From the NCBI GenBank assembly GCA_015478655.1, contig JADMIJ010000005.1, forward strand, positions 1 through 64,000: a DNA stretch of 64,000 bases. The letters are read 5' to 3'. Shown here piece after piece: positions 17,778-26,751 of the stretch (positions are counted from its first letter, which is position 1; each line of letters opens with the position of its first letter). Position numbers and translations under genes: made by a program. This DNA is from Acidimicrobiales bacterium (GTDB lineage Bacteria; Actinomycetota; Acidimicrobiia; Acidimicrobiales; RAAP-2). Below the pieces are notes generated by a model. The model was not told the DNA's origin. It did not search any database and was given only the letters and a program-made list of their open reading frames with translations.

Positions 17778-17859
17778 GCGGGCGACCGAGCCAAACCTCG
17801 CCGGCGGAACCCAGGTCCCCCCTTGGCAGGTCCCCGGGCTGAGCGGGGTGGTCGGCAAG

Positions 17860-17865
17860 TAGCAT
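17860..17865 (+). promoter_or_regulatory. Predicted -10 of leaderless promoter (ACAD)
   Basis: TAGCAT, a 6-nt spacer GCCGAC, then the GTG at 17872. This arrangement supports the GTG over a downstream in-frame ATG at 17899. Confidence 0.5.
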
Positions 17866-17871
17866 GCCGAC

Positions 17872-19095
17872 GTGTCGCTGTCCTCAGGTGTTGATCCCAT
17901 GGGCGAGGATCCGGACCAGACCGCGCTCCGGGAGCTGGCCCGCCAGATCGGCGGCCGCGAGGTCGGTCCGAGGGCCGGAGAGAGCGACGAGTCGGGCGAG
18001 GTCCCCAGGGAGGCGATCAAGGCGCTGGCGACGGCGGACCTGTTCCGGGTGACCATCGGCACCGAATGGGGAGGCTTGGGGCTGGGCGACGTCGAGGCGG
18101 CCATCGTGCTCGAGGAGATCGCGCGCTTCGACGTGTCGACCGCCATCTGTTGCCAGCTGGCCTACAACGGGCCCAGTCGGGGGATCGAGCATCTCGGCGG
18201 CCAGGCACTGAAGGAGCGCTACCTCCCGACGGTGGCGTCGGGGGATTGCATTATCAGCATCGGCATCACCGAGCCGGACGCGGGCTCGGCTGTGCAGAAC
18301 ATGCGCGCCGCCTTGCGGGCTGACGGCCCCGGGCGGTGGCGGCTCAACGGCTACAAGAACTATTCGACGCTCGGCCATGTCGCATCGGCCGTCCTGGTGT
18401 GGTGCCGATGGCCGGGCGGCGACGGCGCCAAGGGCATCGGCGCGGTCGTCGTGCCCATGGACCGCGACGGAGTGAGCGTGACCGGGCGCCATCGGGGCAT
18501 GGGCATCCACGCCGCCACCGAGGCGGAGATCGCCCTCGACGACGTTGCCATCACCGAGGAAGACGTGCTCCTGGCAGGCGACCCGGGGTCGACCGAATCG
18601 TTCAAGACGCTGCTCGCGCACCTCAACCACGAGCGCTGCGGCAACGCCGCCATGTGCATCGGTGCCGCCCAGGGGGCCATGGAGCTTGCGGTGACCTACG
18701 CCCGTGACCGGGTCGTCGGCGGGCGTCCGATCGCAGAGTTGCAGGGGATCCAATGGAAGTTCGCCGACATGGCCGTTGCCCTCGAGGGAGCGCGTCTGCT
18801 GCTCGGACGGGCAGTCCGGCTGGCCGGGCCGGGTGGCACGCCGCCCCCGCTCGAGACGGCGATGGCCAAGACGGCCGCCAACCTGGCGGCCAAGCTGGTG
18901 TGCGACGAGTCCATGCAGATCCACGGCGGCTACGGCTACAGCCGGGAGTATCCGCTAGAACGTGCCTATCGGGACATCCGGGGCCTGTGCTTCGGTGCGG
19001 GCACCGTGGAGGCACAGAAGAACTTCATCGGCTCCAGCGTGGCCAAGGGGAAGGCCACCAGCTCGCCCGGGTGGAGGGATCAGACCAAGGGTTGA
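17872..19095 (+). CDS. Acyl-CoA dehydrogenase (IVD-type catalytic Glu)
   Basis: 407 residues of the FAD-dependent acyl-CoA dehydrogenase fold: helical N-domain, beta-domain with SIGITEPDAGSA (129-140) and C-terminal helices with MQIHGGYGYSREYPLERAYRD. The usual YEGT catalytic Glu position near the C-terminus reads FGAGT, so Glu is absent there. A Glu at 254 (HLNHERCGNA) sits at the position used by isovaleryl-CoA and long-chain dehydrogenases. It should introduce an alpha,beta double bond into a (possibly branched) acyl-CoA. It follows the fused CoA-transferase on the same strand. Confidence 0.9.
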   Translation: MSLSSGVDPMGEDPDQTALRELARQIGGREVGPRAGESDESGEVPREAIKALATADLFRVTIGTEWGGLGLGDVEAAIVLEEIARFDVSTAICCQLAYNGPSRGIEHLGGQALKERYLPTVASGDCIISIGITEPDAGSAVQNMRAALRADGPGRWRLNGYKNYSTLGHVASAVLVWCRWPGGDGAKGIGAVVVPMDRDGVSVTGRHRGMGIHAATEAEIALDDVAITEEDVLLAGDPGSTESFKTLLAHLNHERCGNAAMCIGAAQGAMELAVTYARDRVVGGRPIAELQGIQWKFADMAVALEGARLLLGRAVRLAGPGGTPPPLETAMAKTAANLAAKLVCDESMQIHGGYGYSREYPLERAYRDIRGLCFGAGTVEAQKNFIGSSVAKGKATSSPGWRDQTKG

Positions 19096-19123
19096 CCAGG
19101 CGAAGGCGACGCCAACGGTGTGG

Positions 19124-19909
19124 TCATCGCCATTTCCAATTGGGCCGGCGCTTCTCGGCGAAGGCCGAACGGGCCTCGGTGGCATCATCGAACCTCGACA
19201 GCCGGGCCGTGTAGTCCTGCTCGGTTCGGTATGCCTCCTTGAGAGACAGGTACTCGACACGGTTCATGCTCTCCTTGGCCAGGCGGAGGGCGATGGGGCT
19301 CTTGGCCGCCAGCTCCTGGGCGAGCGCCTGAGCGGTGGCCAGGAGGTCCTCACGGGGTACGACGCCACGCACCGCCCCCAGCCGGTGCAACTCTGCCGCG
19401 CTGACCTCTTCTCCGGTGAAGTACATCTCCCTGGCCTTGTAGCGACCGACGAGCATCGACACATGGGCACTGGCGCCGAGCAGACCCACGTTGATCTCGG
19501 GCGCACCGAAACTGGCCCCCTCGGCCGCCACCAGCATGTCGCAGCAGGCGGCGAAGGCCAGCCCGGCGCCCAGCGCAGGGCCATTGATGGCGCCGATGAC
19601 CGGCACGGCACAGTCCGTGATCGCCCACATGGCATCACGTGCCACCCGCGGTGGATCGGTCACCAGGGTGGGCGCGACCTCATCCGGAGGCCCGGCCGTC
19701 TGTCCGACCGATCGCAGGTCGACCCCAGCCATGAAGGCCCGGTCCCCGGCGGCGGTGAAGATGGCGGCCCGAACCTCCCGGTTGTCGTCGAAACTCCGAA
19801 AGGCGTCGCGAATCTCCGCCATCGTCCCGCGATCGATGGCGTTGACGGGCGGACGGTCGAGGGTCACCGTGGCGACGTGCTCGTCGATCTCGATGGTCAG
19901 GTCAGGCAC
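19124..19909 (-). CDS. Enoyl-CoA hydratase/isomerase family protein
   Basis: 261 residues from the GTG at 19909, which has a GGAGAGGGG ribosome site. Crotonase fold with oxyanion loops FMAGVDLRS and GPALGAG. Of the two hydratase glutamates, the first is replaced (GAGLAFA) and the second is kept as E138 in GAPEINVGLL. One Glu is the pattern of enoyl-CoA isomerases and several other crotonases. It is convergent with the acyl-CoA dehydrogenase and divergent from the DoxX-like gene. Substrate unknown. Confidence 0.86.
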   Translation of the reverse strand: MPDLTIEIDEHVATVTLDRPPVNAIDRGTMAEIRDAFRSFDDNREVRAAIFTAAGDRAFMAGVDLRSVGQTAGPPDEVAPTLVTDPPRVARDAMWAITDCAVPVIGAINGPALGAGLAFAACCDMLVAAEGASFGAPEINVGLLGASAHVSMLVGRYKAREMYFTGEEVSAAELHRLGAVRGVVPREDLLATAQALAQELAAKSPIALRLAKESMNRVEYLSLKEAYRTEQDYTARLSRFDDATEARSAFAEKRRPNWKWR

Positions 19910-20137
19910 GGTCGCCCCTCTCCGAGGTGGTGGCCGGTCCGACCCGGCGACGTCCGGCCTGGTACCTGGCGACCCGAGTGCATCCGACGAGGTTACCGGT
20001 GGCCGGAGTCGGCGGCTGGTAGGCCGGTGCCCGTACCCGGACGGACTTCGGGTGCCGACGCCCTGCGGCCGCATGGGCGCACCCGGGGCGCAAACCGGGC
20101 CTGGGCCGTGGTCCAGGGGCGGGGCGGGCCGAATCGG

Positions 20138-20143
20138 TAAACT
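20138..20143 (+). promoter_or_regulatory. Possible -10 for DoxX-like gene
   Basis: TAAACT, 50 nt upstream of the ATG at 20194, in the 19910-20193 divergent region. It would give a short leader containing the AAGGGA ribosome site. Confidence 0.35.
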
Positions 20144-20193
20144 CCGTGATCGCTTCGCCGCTGTCGGCGATCGGCCTGAACGAAGGGACCTTC

Positions 20194-20718
20194 ATGGAGT
20201 CGCACGCCTCGGACGTCGCTCTCTTGTTGCTCAGGGTGACCGCGGGCGGGATCTTCCTGGCCCACGGATTCAACCACGTGTTCGGAGGAGGCAAGATCGC
20301 CGGGACGGGGCGATGGTTCGAGAGCCTGGGCATGCGACCCGGATGGCTCCATGCCTGGACCGCCAGCCTCACCGAGATCGGCGCCGGGTTCCTGCTCATC
20401 GCCGGTCTGCTGACGCCGTTTGCCGCCGCAGGCGTGGTGGGGGTCATGCTGGTGGCGTGGATCACCAACCATCGGGGAAACGGCTTCTTCATCTTCCGCC
20501 CCGGCGAGGGTTGGGAGTACGTGATGACCCTCACGGTCGTCGGGGTGGTGATCGGGATCCTCGGCCCGGGCCGGTGGAGCCTGGATGATGTTGCCGGACT
20601 GCTCGGGCTCGGCGGGTGGACGGGCTGGTGGATCGTGCTCGCCCTCGGGGGTGGGGGCGCGGCCCTGCTCCTGGCCGGTTTCTGGCGGCCTCCGGTGAAG
20701 GCATCGGCGGCCGAGTAG
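20194..20718 (+). CDS. DoxX-family membrane protein
   Basis: 174 residues with four to five membrane helices. The DoxX pattern is visible as LLLLRVTAGGIFLAHGFNHVFGGG, then a second helix after WLHAWTASLTEIGAGFLLIAGLLTPFAA and a third at MLVAWITNH. DoxX-like proteins are linked to redox and thiosulfate metabolism, but most are uncharacterised. The ATG at 20194 follows AAGGGA; GTG at 20146 in frame is less likely. It stands alone between convergent and divergent neighbours. Confidence 0.82.
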   Translation: MESHASDVALLLLRVTAGGIFLAHGFNHVFGGGKIAGTGRWFESLGMRPGWLHAWTASLTEIGAGFLLIAGLLTPFAAAGVVGVMLVAWITNHRGNGFFIFRPGEGWEYVMTLTVVGVVIGILGPGRWSLDDVAGLLGLGGWTGWWIVLALGGGGAALLLAGFWRPPVKASAAE

Positions 20719-20769
20719 CGAACAGCCAGGACCGGTGGCGACCGAAGGCTCTCCGTCCGCTTGTTGCGC

Positions 20770-21714
20770 TCAGCTGAATTCGGGCATCACCGTCTCGGCG
20801 AAGAGCTCGAGAGTCCGGGGGTCGGCCCGGTCGTGGGTGAAGAAGACGAAGAGGGAGATCCCCTTGTCCACCAACTGGGCGATCCGATCGCGCACCATGG
20901 ACGGAGTGCCCACGTAGCCGCCCGCCTCCATCCCCCAACCTTCGCCGCCGTAGCGCCGCTCGGCGGCGGCCCTGGCCGTCCGCAGGGACGACTGGTCAGG
21001 GGCCAGGACCAGTACCGCCTCGTGGGATCGGCGGATGGTCGCCGGGTCCCGATCGATCCGGGCGCATTCCTCCTCCAAGCGGTCCTTGCTCGCCTCCCAC
21101 CCGGCGAGCCCGTAGGTGGGGATGTTCCAGACGTCGGCGTAGCGGGCCACCAGGGGCAAGGTGCGGAGCGGCCCGATCCCCCCGATGTGGATCGGCGGAT
21201 GCGGGGTCTGCGCCGGGGCCGGCAGGTTGGGCAGGTCGGTGACCTGGAAGTGCCGACCGGTGAAGGTCGTGGTCGCCCGGGTGAACATGCGGGTCAGGAT
21301 CTCCAACGACTCGGCCAACCGATCGGACCGCTCGGGGAATGCGCCCCAGGGCATGCCGGACTGCACATGCTCGGCGTTCACCGAGCCGCTGCCGATACCG
21401 AGCTCGAGTCGTCCCCCCGACAGGACGTCGAGGGTCGTCGCCATCTTGGCCAGCAGGGCGGGGTGGCGGAAGTTGTTGCAGAGGACGAGATGGCCCACCC
21501 GCAACGTGGTCGTCTGGGCCAGGAGGTAGGAGGCCAGCGTCCACCCTTCGAGCGAGTCGAGCTCCGGCTGACCGGGGCTGTAGAGGTGGTCGTAGAGCCA
21601 GAGCGAGTCGAAGCCCACCGATTCGGCCACGCGGGCTCGCTCGAGCATCTGCGAATAGGTGAACGAGACCTGGGGGACGTAGACGCCGAACTCCGTCGTC
21701 GAACCTGCGGTCAT
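20770..21714 (-). CDS. F420-type luciferase-like oxidoreductase
   Basis: 314 residues, TIM-barrel LLM-class flavin/F420 oxidoreductase. Features: YVPQVSFTYSQMLERARVAESVGFDSLWLYDHL at the N-end, TLDVLSGGRLELGIGSG, and PPIHIGGIGPLRTLPLVARYAD. Such enzymes transfer hydride with coenzyme F420 or act as flavin monooxygenases; in actinobacteria the F420 type is common. The ATG overlaps the upstream ligase stop by 4 bp (ATGA), so ligase and oxidoreductase are cotranslated and may act on the same acid. Confidence 0.88.
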   Translation of the reverse strand: MTAGSTTEFGVYVPQVSFTYSQMLERARVAESVGFDSLWLYDHLYSPGQPELDSLEGWTLASYLLAQTTTLRVGHLVLCNNFRHPALLAKMATTLDVLSGGRLELGIGSGSVNAEHVQSGMPWGAFPERSDRLAESLEILTRMFTRATTTFTGRHFQVTDLPNLPAPAQTPHPPIHIGGIGPLRTLPLVARYADVWNIPTYGLAGWEASKDRLEEECARIDRDPATIRRSHEAVLVLAPDQSSLRTARAAAERRYGGEGWGMEAGGYVGTPSMVRDRIAQLVDKGISLFVFFTHDRADPRTLELFAETVMPEFS

Positions 21715-23192
21715 CCGGTCAACCGGGCGACGACCTGCCGGCGCAGCAGTTTGCCCGTTTCGGTCCGGGGGAGCTCCGGCCAGAATTCGATGGTCTCGGG
21801 GGTCTTGGACGAGCGGAGCCGTGTCCGGACCACCTCCCTCAGCTCATCCCCGCTCATCGATCCGCGCTCACTCGCCACCACCACGGCCGCCAGGCGCTGT
21901 CCCCATTCGTCGTCGGGCAGGCCGACAACCACCGCGTCCACGACGCCGTCGCACGCCAGGAGCACGTCCTCGATCTCGTCCGGTGCGATGTTCTCGCCCC
22001 CCCGGATGATGGTGTCGTCGGCTCGTCCTTCGATGAACAGGTAGCCGTCCTCGTCGATGCGCCCCCGGTCGCGGCTGGAGAACCACCCGTCCCCGTCCAG
22101 CACGCTGACCCCGGCGTACTCGCCGGAGATCTGCTCGCCTCGGAGGAACAGCAGACCGAGCTCTCCGGCGGGGAGGGGTTCGCCCGCCTCGTCCCGCACC
22201 TGCAACTCGATCCCGGGCAGCAGCCGCCCGACCGACCCCAACCGGGCCCGGACGGCCGGATCCTCACTGGTGAAGGCGGCCCGGTGGTCGTCTGGGCCGA
22301 GCAGCGCGATGGTCGAGCTGGTCTCGGTCAGGCCGTAGGCGTTCACGAACCCCGTGGTCGGAAAGAGCTCCATCGCCCGGCGCAGCACGGGGGTCGGCAT
22401 GCGTGCCCCGCCGTAGGACAGGGCATTCAGGCTGGGTGTGTCGGCATCACCGGCTCCCTGGAGGTGGGCCACCACCCGGGCCAACATGGTAGGGATGACC
22501 ATGGCCTGGGTGACCTTGTGGTCTCGGACCGTGCGCAGCCAGAGCTCGGGGTCGAACCGGTCGAGATAGATGATGCGACGACCTGCGTAGACGTTGCTCA
22601 GCAGGTTGGCCACCCCGGCGATGTGGTAGGGCGGGACGGACACCAGCGAGATCTGGCGCTCGTCGGCACTGGCGAACTCGACGGTGCCCAGCAGGTAGGA
22701 CATGAGATGACGGTGACGCAGGACGGCGGCCTTGGGGGCCGCCGTGGTCCCACTGGTGTAGAGCAGCACGCAGGGAAGGTCGGGATCCTGGGGCGGCGGA
22801 GGTTCCACACGGGCCCCGGACAGCGACTCGGCGAACTCCTGGCACTGGGCCGACCGTGCTGGATCCGCACCAGCCGGTGGCTCGGTCCCGTATACGACGA
22901 ATGCGCCGGGGTGGGCATCGATCTGGGCGGCCAGCTGCTCGGCCCCCAGTCGGTAGTTGAGCGGGATGAAGGGCACTCCTGCGCCGGCGGCACCGAAGAG
23001 CGAAAGCGGGTAGGCGGCATGATTGCCTCCCAGGTAGACGACGGCGGGCACCCCGAGCTCGAGGAAGCGGGCCGATGCCGCCCACGAACGTTCGGCCAAC
23101 CGGGCGTAGTCGATGCTGTCCCCGTCGGCGGTCAGCGCGGTCCGGTCCCCGTAGCCGGCGTGGACCATGTCGAGCACGAGGCCGAGGTGCAT
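21711..23192 (-). CDS. AMP-dependent acyl-CoA synthetase
   Basis: 493 residues, ANL superfamily. P-loop YTSGTTAAPK, adenine motif NAYGLTE, then SRDRGRIDEDGYLFIEGRADDTIIRGGENIAP and the catalytic Lys in RTETGKLLRR. It activates a carboxylic acid to acyl-CoA; the side-chain specificity is unknown. It lies 9 bp after a 101-residue gene and overlaps the following oxidoreductase by 4 bp, giving a three-gene operon. Confidence 0.92.
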   Translation of the reverse strand: MHLGLVLDMVHAGYGDRTALTADGDSIDYARLAERSWAASARFLELGVPAVVYLGGNHAAYPLSLFGAAGAGVPFIPLNYRLGAEQLAAQIDAHPGAFVVYGTEPPAGADPARSAQCQEFAESLSGARVEPPPPQDPDLPCVLLYTSGTTAAPKAAVLRHRHLMSYLLGTVEFASADERQISLVSVPPYHIAGVANLLSNVYAGRRIIYLDRFDPELWLRTVRDHKVTQAMVIPTMLARVVAHLQGAGDADTPSLNALSYGGARMPTPVLRRAMELFPTTGFVNAYGLTETSSTIALLGPDDHRAAFTSEDPAVRARLGSVGRLLPGIELQVRDEAGEPLPAGELGLLFLRGEQISGEYAGVSVLDGDGWFSSRDRGRIDEDGYLFIEGRADDTIIRGGENIAPDEIEDVLLACDGVVDAVVVGLPDDEWGQRLAAVVVASERGSMSGDELREVVRTRLRSSKTPETIEFWPELPRTETGKLLRRQVVARLTG

Positions 23193-23201
23193 GGCCGCGG
23201 T

Positions 23202-23507
23202 TCAGTCCGAGGAGGGGAGTGGCTTCGCGCTCTTCAGCCGGAGCGGGAGCCCGTCGACGGCGAGCTCGCCCTCACCCGGCTTCGTGCACAGCAGTTCCAG
23301 CGTGTCGGACTCGTCCACGTACCGCTTGCCGAGAACGACGGCACCCTCGTGACCCGGTTGGATCTCCCGCTTCGGGGAGGCGTCATCGCCGCTCAGAACG
23401 GGCAGCCCTCCGCAGGTGACGGCGACGGCTCCTCCGGGGGTGCGGATCACGATCACCTCCGCTTCGCTCACCGCGCTGCGCAACCGAGCCCCTACCGTCA
23501 GCTCCAT
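23202..23507 (-). CDS. Conserved small protein upstream of acyl-CoA ligase
   Basis: 101 residues, not assigned to a named family. It starts MELTVGARLRSAVSEAEVIV and has VTCGGLPVLS and a later LLCTKPGEGELAVDG, with two Cys (one in CGG, one in CTKPG) that might bind metal. Strong GGAGGAGGG ribosome site before the ATG at 23507. It is the first gene of the operon with the ligase and the luciferase-like enzyme. By memory, similar short proteins occur beside fatty-acid genes in actinobacteria; I cannot confirm this here. Confidence 0.7.
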   Translation of the reverse strand: MELTVGARLRSAVSEAEVIVIRTPGGAVAVTCGGLPVLSGDDASPKREIQPGHEGAVVLGKRYVDESDTLELLCTKPGEGELAVDGLPLRLKSAKPLPSSD

Positions 23508-23767
23508 GAACTAGTCCCTCCTCCGATGCATCTGATGGGCCGTCCCGACGGAAGCAACTGGCCTCTGCCGGCATCGAGTTGAACGAAACGCCGACGCGGC
23601 ACGATCCACCTGCCGGTCGGCTGCCGGGCCTGCAGTGCCGGATCCCCTCTGAAGACTCTTCCCTCACTCCGACGATCGAGCAATTCGGCGACATCGTACC
23701 CCTGACTGCTCCCATGACTGGCACCGTGGGATTCTGAGGCTCGGGCTGTCCACCGACAGGGCCTCGC

Positions 23768-23773
23768 TAGTCT
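23768..23773 (+). promoter_or_regulatory. Predicted -10 of leaderless promoter (CaiB-like)
   Basis: TAGTCT, 7 nt before the GTG at 23781, no ribosome site in between. It is in the 273-bp region between the divergent small gene and this transferase. Confidence 0.5.
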
Positions 23774-23780
23774 CGTCTGC

Positions 23781-25169
23781 GTGTCGGACCTGCCTGTCCC
23801 TCCCGAAGGTACCTCCACAGCAGTGGACACGGTGGGCCGGCTGGTCGCCGGGCTCGGTCGTCACGGCATCGCCGTGGCCCCCGACGCCAGCGAGGGCGTG
23901 GCCGGCACGGCACCCGCGGCCTGCCCGGTGCTGCGATGGGCGGCGTCGGGGGCCATGTCCTTGACCGGCTGGCCGGGCGAGGCTCCCCAATGGCCGACCG
24001 GTGACGTGGTCGGACGGCTGGATGGCGCGGCCCGCCTCCTCGGCGTCATGGCCCGAGGATTCGGGACGGACCTGGCGCTGGACATCGGCGCCCTGCTGAC
24101 CCAGCGCGCCGCCGCCCGGGGTGTTGCCCGCTCAGGTGCCGTCTCCGTGGGTGGGCGCTGCCGGCTCGTCCGCGCCAGCGACGGTTGGGTGGCGGTCAGC
24201 CTGGCCCGCCCCAGCGATCTCGAGCTGGTCCCCGCCTTGACGGGTGGCTTCGTCACGGCCTGCTCCGACCCAGACCTTCCCGGAGAGGTGTGGGACGGAC
24301 TGAGGGAGTTCGTGAGGCGCCGACCGGGGGACGAGGTGGTGGCGAGGGCGCAGCTGCTCGGTCTCCCGGCGGCCCGGCTGCCGGCCTCGGCACCAGGCTC
24401 CGGACTGCCCTGGGTGATCCAACAGTTGGGCCAGAGGGCGCCGACGCCGACCCGGCCGCCGGTGGTCGTGGATTTCTCCGCCATGTGGGCGGGTCCACTC
24501 TGTGCTCATCTCCTGGGCCGGTGCGGCGCCCACGTGATGAAGGTGGAGGACGTCGGCCGCCCGGACGGGGCGCGCCGGGGGGACCCCTGGCTGTTCACCG
24601 AGCTCCATCGGCATCACGACCAGGTGCTGCTCGACTTCCGGAGCCCGACCGACCGACGGGCGCTGGGAAGGCTCGTCGACTCCGCCGACATGGTGGTCGA
24701 GAGCTCCCGTCCCCGGGCCTTGGCCTCCCTCGGGTTCAGCCCCCAGGAATTCCTCGGGGCGCGGTCCGGACGGACCTGGGTGTCGATCACCGGCTACGGC
24801 CGCGACGGACCCCGGTCGAATTGGGTGGCATTCGGTGACGACGCCGCCGTGTCCGCGAAACTGGTCGGCACCAGTGGTGGCGCGCGCTCGCCCGTGTTCT
24901 GCGCCGACGCCATCGCCGATCCGGTCAGCGGCCTGTGCGCGGCGGCGGGGGCAGCCGCCTCCTTTGCCGCCGGCGGGGGCTACCTCGTCGACTGTTCCAT
25001 GCAGGCCTCCAGCGCGTTCGCCAACCGGGACGGGAGTTGTGCCGGAGAGCACCGGGTGGAACGGCACGGTTCGACGTGGACGGCATATCACGATGACGCA
25101 TCACAGAGAGTCGAGAGCGAGGCTGATCCGCGGGGCCGGTGGCGGGACGAGCGGCGCCTCTCCGCGTGA
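23781..25169 (+). CDS. CoA-transferase family III protein with swapped halves
   Basis: 462 residues. Residues 50-200 resemble the C-terminal half of CaiB-type enzymes (LLGVMARGFGTDLALDIGALL, then CRLVRASDGWVAVSLARPSD and VVARAQLLGLPAARLP). Residues 226-415 resemble the N-terminal Rossmann half (PVVVDFSAMWAGPLCAHLLG, GAHVMKVEDVGRPDGARRGD, VLLDFRSP, VESSRPRALASLGFS, ITGYGRDGPRSNW). The order is thus reversed relative to the neighbour at 13942. CaiB enzymes form interlocked dimers, so a permuted chain is physically plausible. Expected reaction: CoA transfer between acids or racemisation. Its GTG start looks leaderless, and its stop overlaps the amidohydrolase start (GTGA). Confidence 0.8.
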   Translation: MSDLPVPPEGTSTAVDTVGRLVAGLGRHGIAVAPDASEGVAGTAPAACPVLRWAASGAMSLTGWPGEAPQWPTGDVVGRLDGAARLLGVMARGFGTDLALDIGALLTQRAAARGVARSGAVSVGGRCRLVRASDGWVAVSLARPSDLELVPALTGGFVTACSDPDLPGEVWDGLREFVRRRPGDEVVARAQLLGLPAARLPASAPGSGLPWVIQQLGQRAPTPTRPPVVVDFSAMWAGPLCAHLLGRCGAHVMKVEDVGRPDGARRGDPWLFTELHRHHDQVLLDFRSPTDRRALGRLVDSADMVVESSRPRALASLGFSPQEFLGARSGRTWVSITGYGRDGPRSNWVAFGDDAAVSAKLVGTSGGARSPVFCADAIADPVSGLCAAAGAAASFAAGGGYLVDCSMQASSAFANRDGSCAGEHRVERHGSTWTAYHDDASQRVESEADPRGRWRDERRLSA

Positions 25170-26623
25170 CCCCTTCACCGCCGGGGGCCGCGGCGCCGCC
25201 GTTGGTGTTCACGGACGTGGAGATCGAGGGCCGTCCGGGCCAGACGGTCGTCGCCGTGGCCGGCGTCGTCACCTTCGTCGGCGACGGAGATGATGCCCGC
25301 CGTGAGGTCCGGAGGCACCGGCGGGACGACACCGTGACCATCGACGGCCGGGGTGGCGCCCTCCTTCCGGGCCTCCACGACCACCACCTCCATCTCCTCA
25401 GCCTGGCGGCACGGGACGCCTCGGTGGACTGCAGCCAGCCGGCCGTGTTGGACCGCGCCGGGCTGGGCCAGGCCTTGCGGACGGCGGCCGCCGGCCGCCC
25501 ACCGGGCCATTGGGTGCGGGGCTACGGGTATGACGAGTCCAGCACCGGTGCGCTCGACCGAGCCGGACTCGACGAACTGCTGGGTGGCCTTCGCAGCATC
25601 CCGGTGAGGATCCAACACCGCAGTGGCCATCAATGGGTTCTGAACACGGCCGGGGTGGCCGCCATCCGCCGCGTGTCGGGAGAGGACCGATGGCCGGGCC
25701 CCGATGGCCTGATGCCATCGGACGGCATCTTCTCCGATGTCGACGGGATCCTCCGTCCGCTGTGGTCCGCAGGGCAGGGACCGGAGCTGGGTGGAGTCGG
25801 TGCCCGGCTGGCTCGTTTCGGGGTCACCGGCGTTACCGATGCCACGGTCACCAATGGCATGGCCGAGATCGAGGTGGTGGCCGCCGAACAGACGAGGGGC
25901 GCGCTCGGCCAGCGGGTGCTCATGCTGGGGGACGGGTTGCCGGCCCGGTCGGGGTCGATGCTGTGCACCGGGGCCCTCAAGCTGGTCCTGACCGACACCG
26001 ACCTCCCCTCACTCGACGAGTTGACGGCGGCCATCGTCGCGGCCGGAGCCCGGGGCGTCGCCTTGCACTGCGTCAGCCGCCAGTCGCTGGTCCTGGCCGC
26101 TGTGGCACTGCGCGAGGCGGGCGGAGGTCCTCATCGCATCGAGCACGCCAGCGTGGCACCTCCCGAGGCCATGGCGCTGTTGCGTGGCCTACCGGTCACC
26201 GTCGTCACCCAACCCGGGTTCATCACCGAGCACGGTGACCGCTACCGCCGCGAGGTCGATCCGAGCGATCGAACCTGGCTCTACCGGCTACGCGCCTGGA
26301 CCCTGGTCGGTGTCCCGCTGGCCGGCAGCACGGATGCGCCGTTCGGTGATCCCGACCCCTGGGCGGCAATGCGTGCCGCGGTGTCCCGCCGGACGGCGGG
26401 TGGCGCCGTCATGGGTGGCGCAGAGCGCCTGAGTGAGGAGCAGGCCCTCGGCCTGTTCCTCACACCGCTGGAGGACCCCGGGGGTCTGCCACGTCGAGTG
26501 GCCGTGGGGGCCAGCGCCGATCTCTGCCTGCTCTCCGTGGCGTGGCGCGAGGCCCGGCACCGGCTCGACCATCAGCTGGTGCGGGCCACCTTCGTCGACG
26601 GCAAGGCCATCTGGGGCGGGTGA
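25166..26623 (+). CDS. Amidohydrolase family 3 (YtcJ-like)
   Basis: 485 residues of the metal-dependent amidohydrolase superfamily. The PGLHDHHLHL motif carries the first metal pair at about H74 and H76; GHQWVLN, later VALHCVSRQSL, HRIEHAS and the C-terminal GSTDAPFGDPDPW with the metal/catalytic Asp follow. Such enzymes hydrolyse C-N bonds of amides or cyclic ureides. The GTG at 25166 overlaps the stop of the CoA-transferase (GTGA); a GTG at 25139 is possible. Linkage to a CoA-transferase suggests the hydrolysis product is an acid that enters CoA metabolism. Confidence 0.87.
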   Translation: MTPSPPGAAAPPLVFTDVEIEGRPGQTVVAVAGVVTFVGDGDDARREVRRHRRDDTVTIDGRGGALLPGLHDHHLHLLSLAARDASVDCSQPAVLDRAGLGQALRTAAAGRPPGHWVRGYGYDESSTGALDRAGLDELLGGLRSIPVRIQHRSGHQWVLNTAGVAAIRRVSGEDRWPGPDGLMPSDGIFSDVDGILRPLWSAGQGPELGGVGARLARFGVTGVTDATVTNGMAEIEVVAAEQTRGALGQRVLMLGDGLPARSGSMLCTGALKLVLTDTDLPSLDELTAAIVAAGARGVALHCVSRQSLVLAAVALREAGGGPHRIEHASVAPPEAMALLRGLPVTVVTQPGFITEHGDRYRREVDPSDRTWLYRLRAWTLVGVPLAGSTDAPFGDPDPWAAMRAAVSRRTAGGAVMGGAERLSEEQALGLFLTPLEDPGGLPRRVAVGASADLCLLSVAWREARHRLDHQLVRATFVDGKAIWGG

Positions 26624-26680
26624 GGCCAGCGGCTGCCGTCGACTCCGCCCTTCGATGGGTCGCGGGCGAAGGCGGCGGGA

Positions 26681-26686
26681 TAGCAT
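26681..26686 (+). promoter_or_regulatory. Possible -10 for aldehyde dehydrogenase
   Basis: TAGCAT in the 128-bp gap between the amidohydrolase and the aldehyde dehydrogenase, about 65 nt before the ATG. It would give a short leader carrying the GGGGAGA ribosome site. Confidence 0.35.
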
Positions 26687-26751
26687 GCGGGGACAGCGCA
26701 CCGGCGGCACCAAACAGTGGCCCGACCGCCGCCGACGACGGGGGAGAATCG

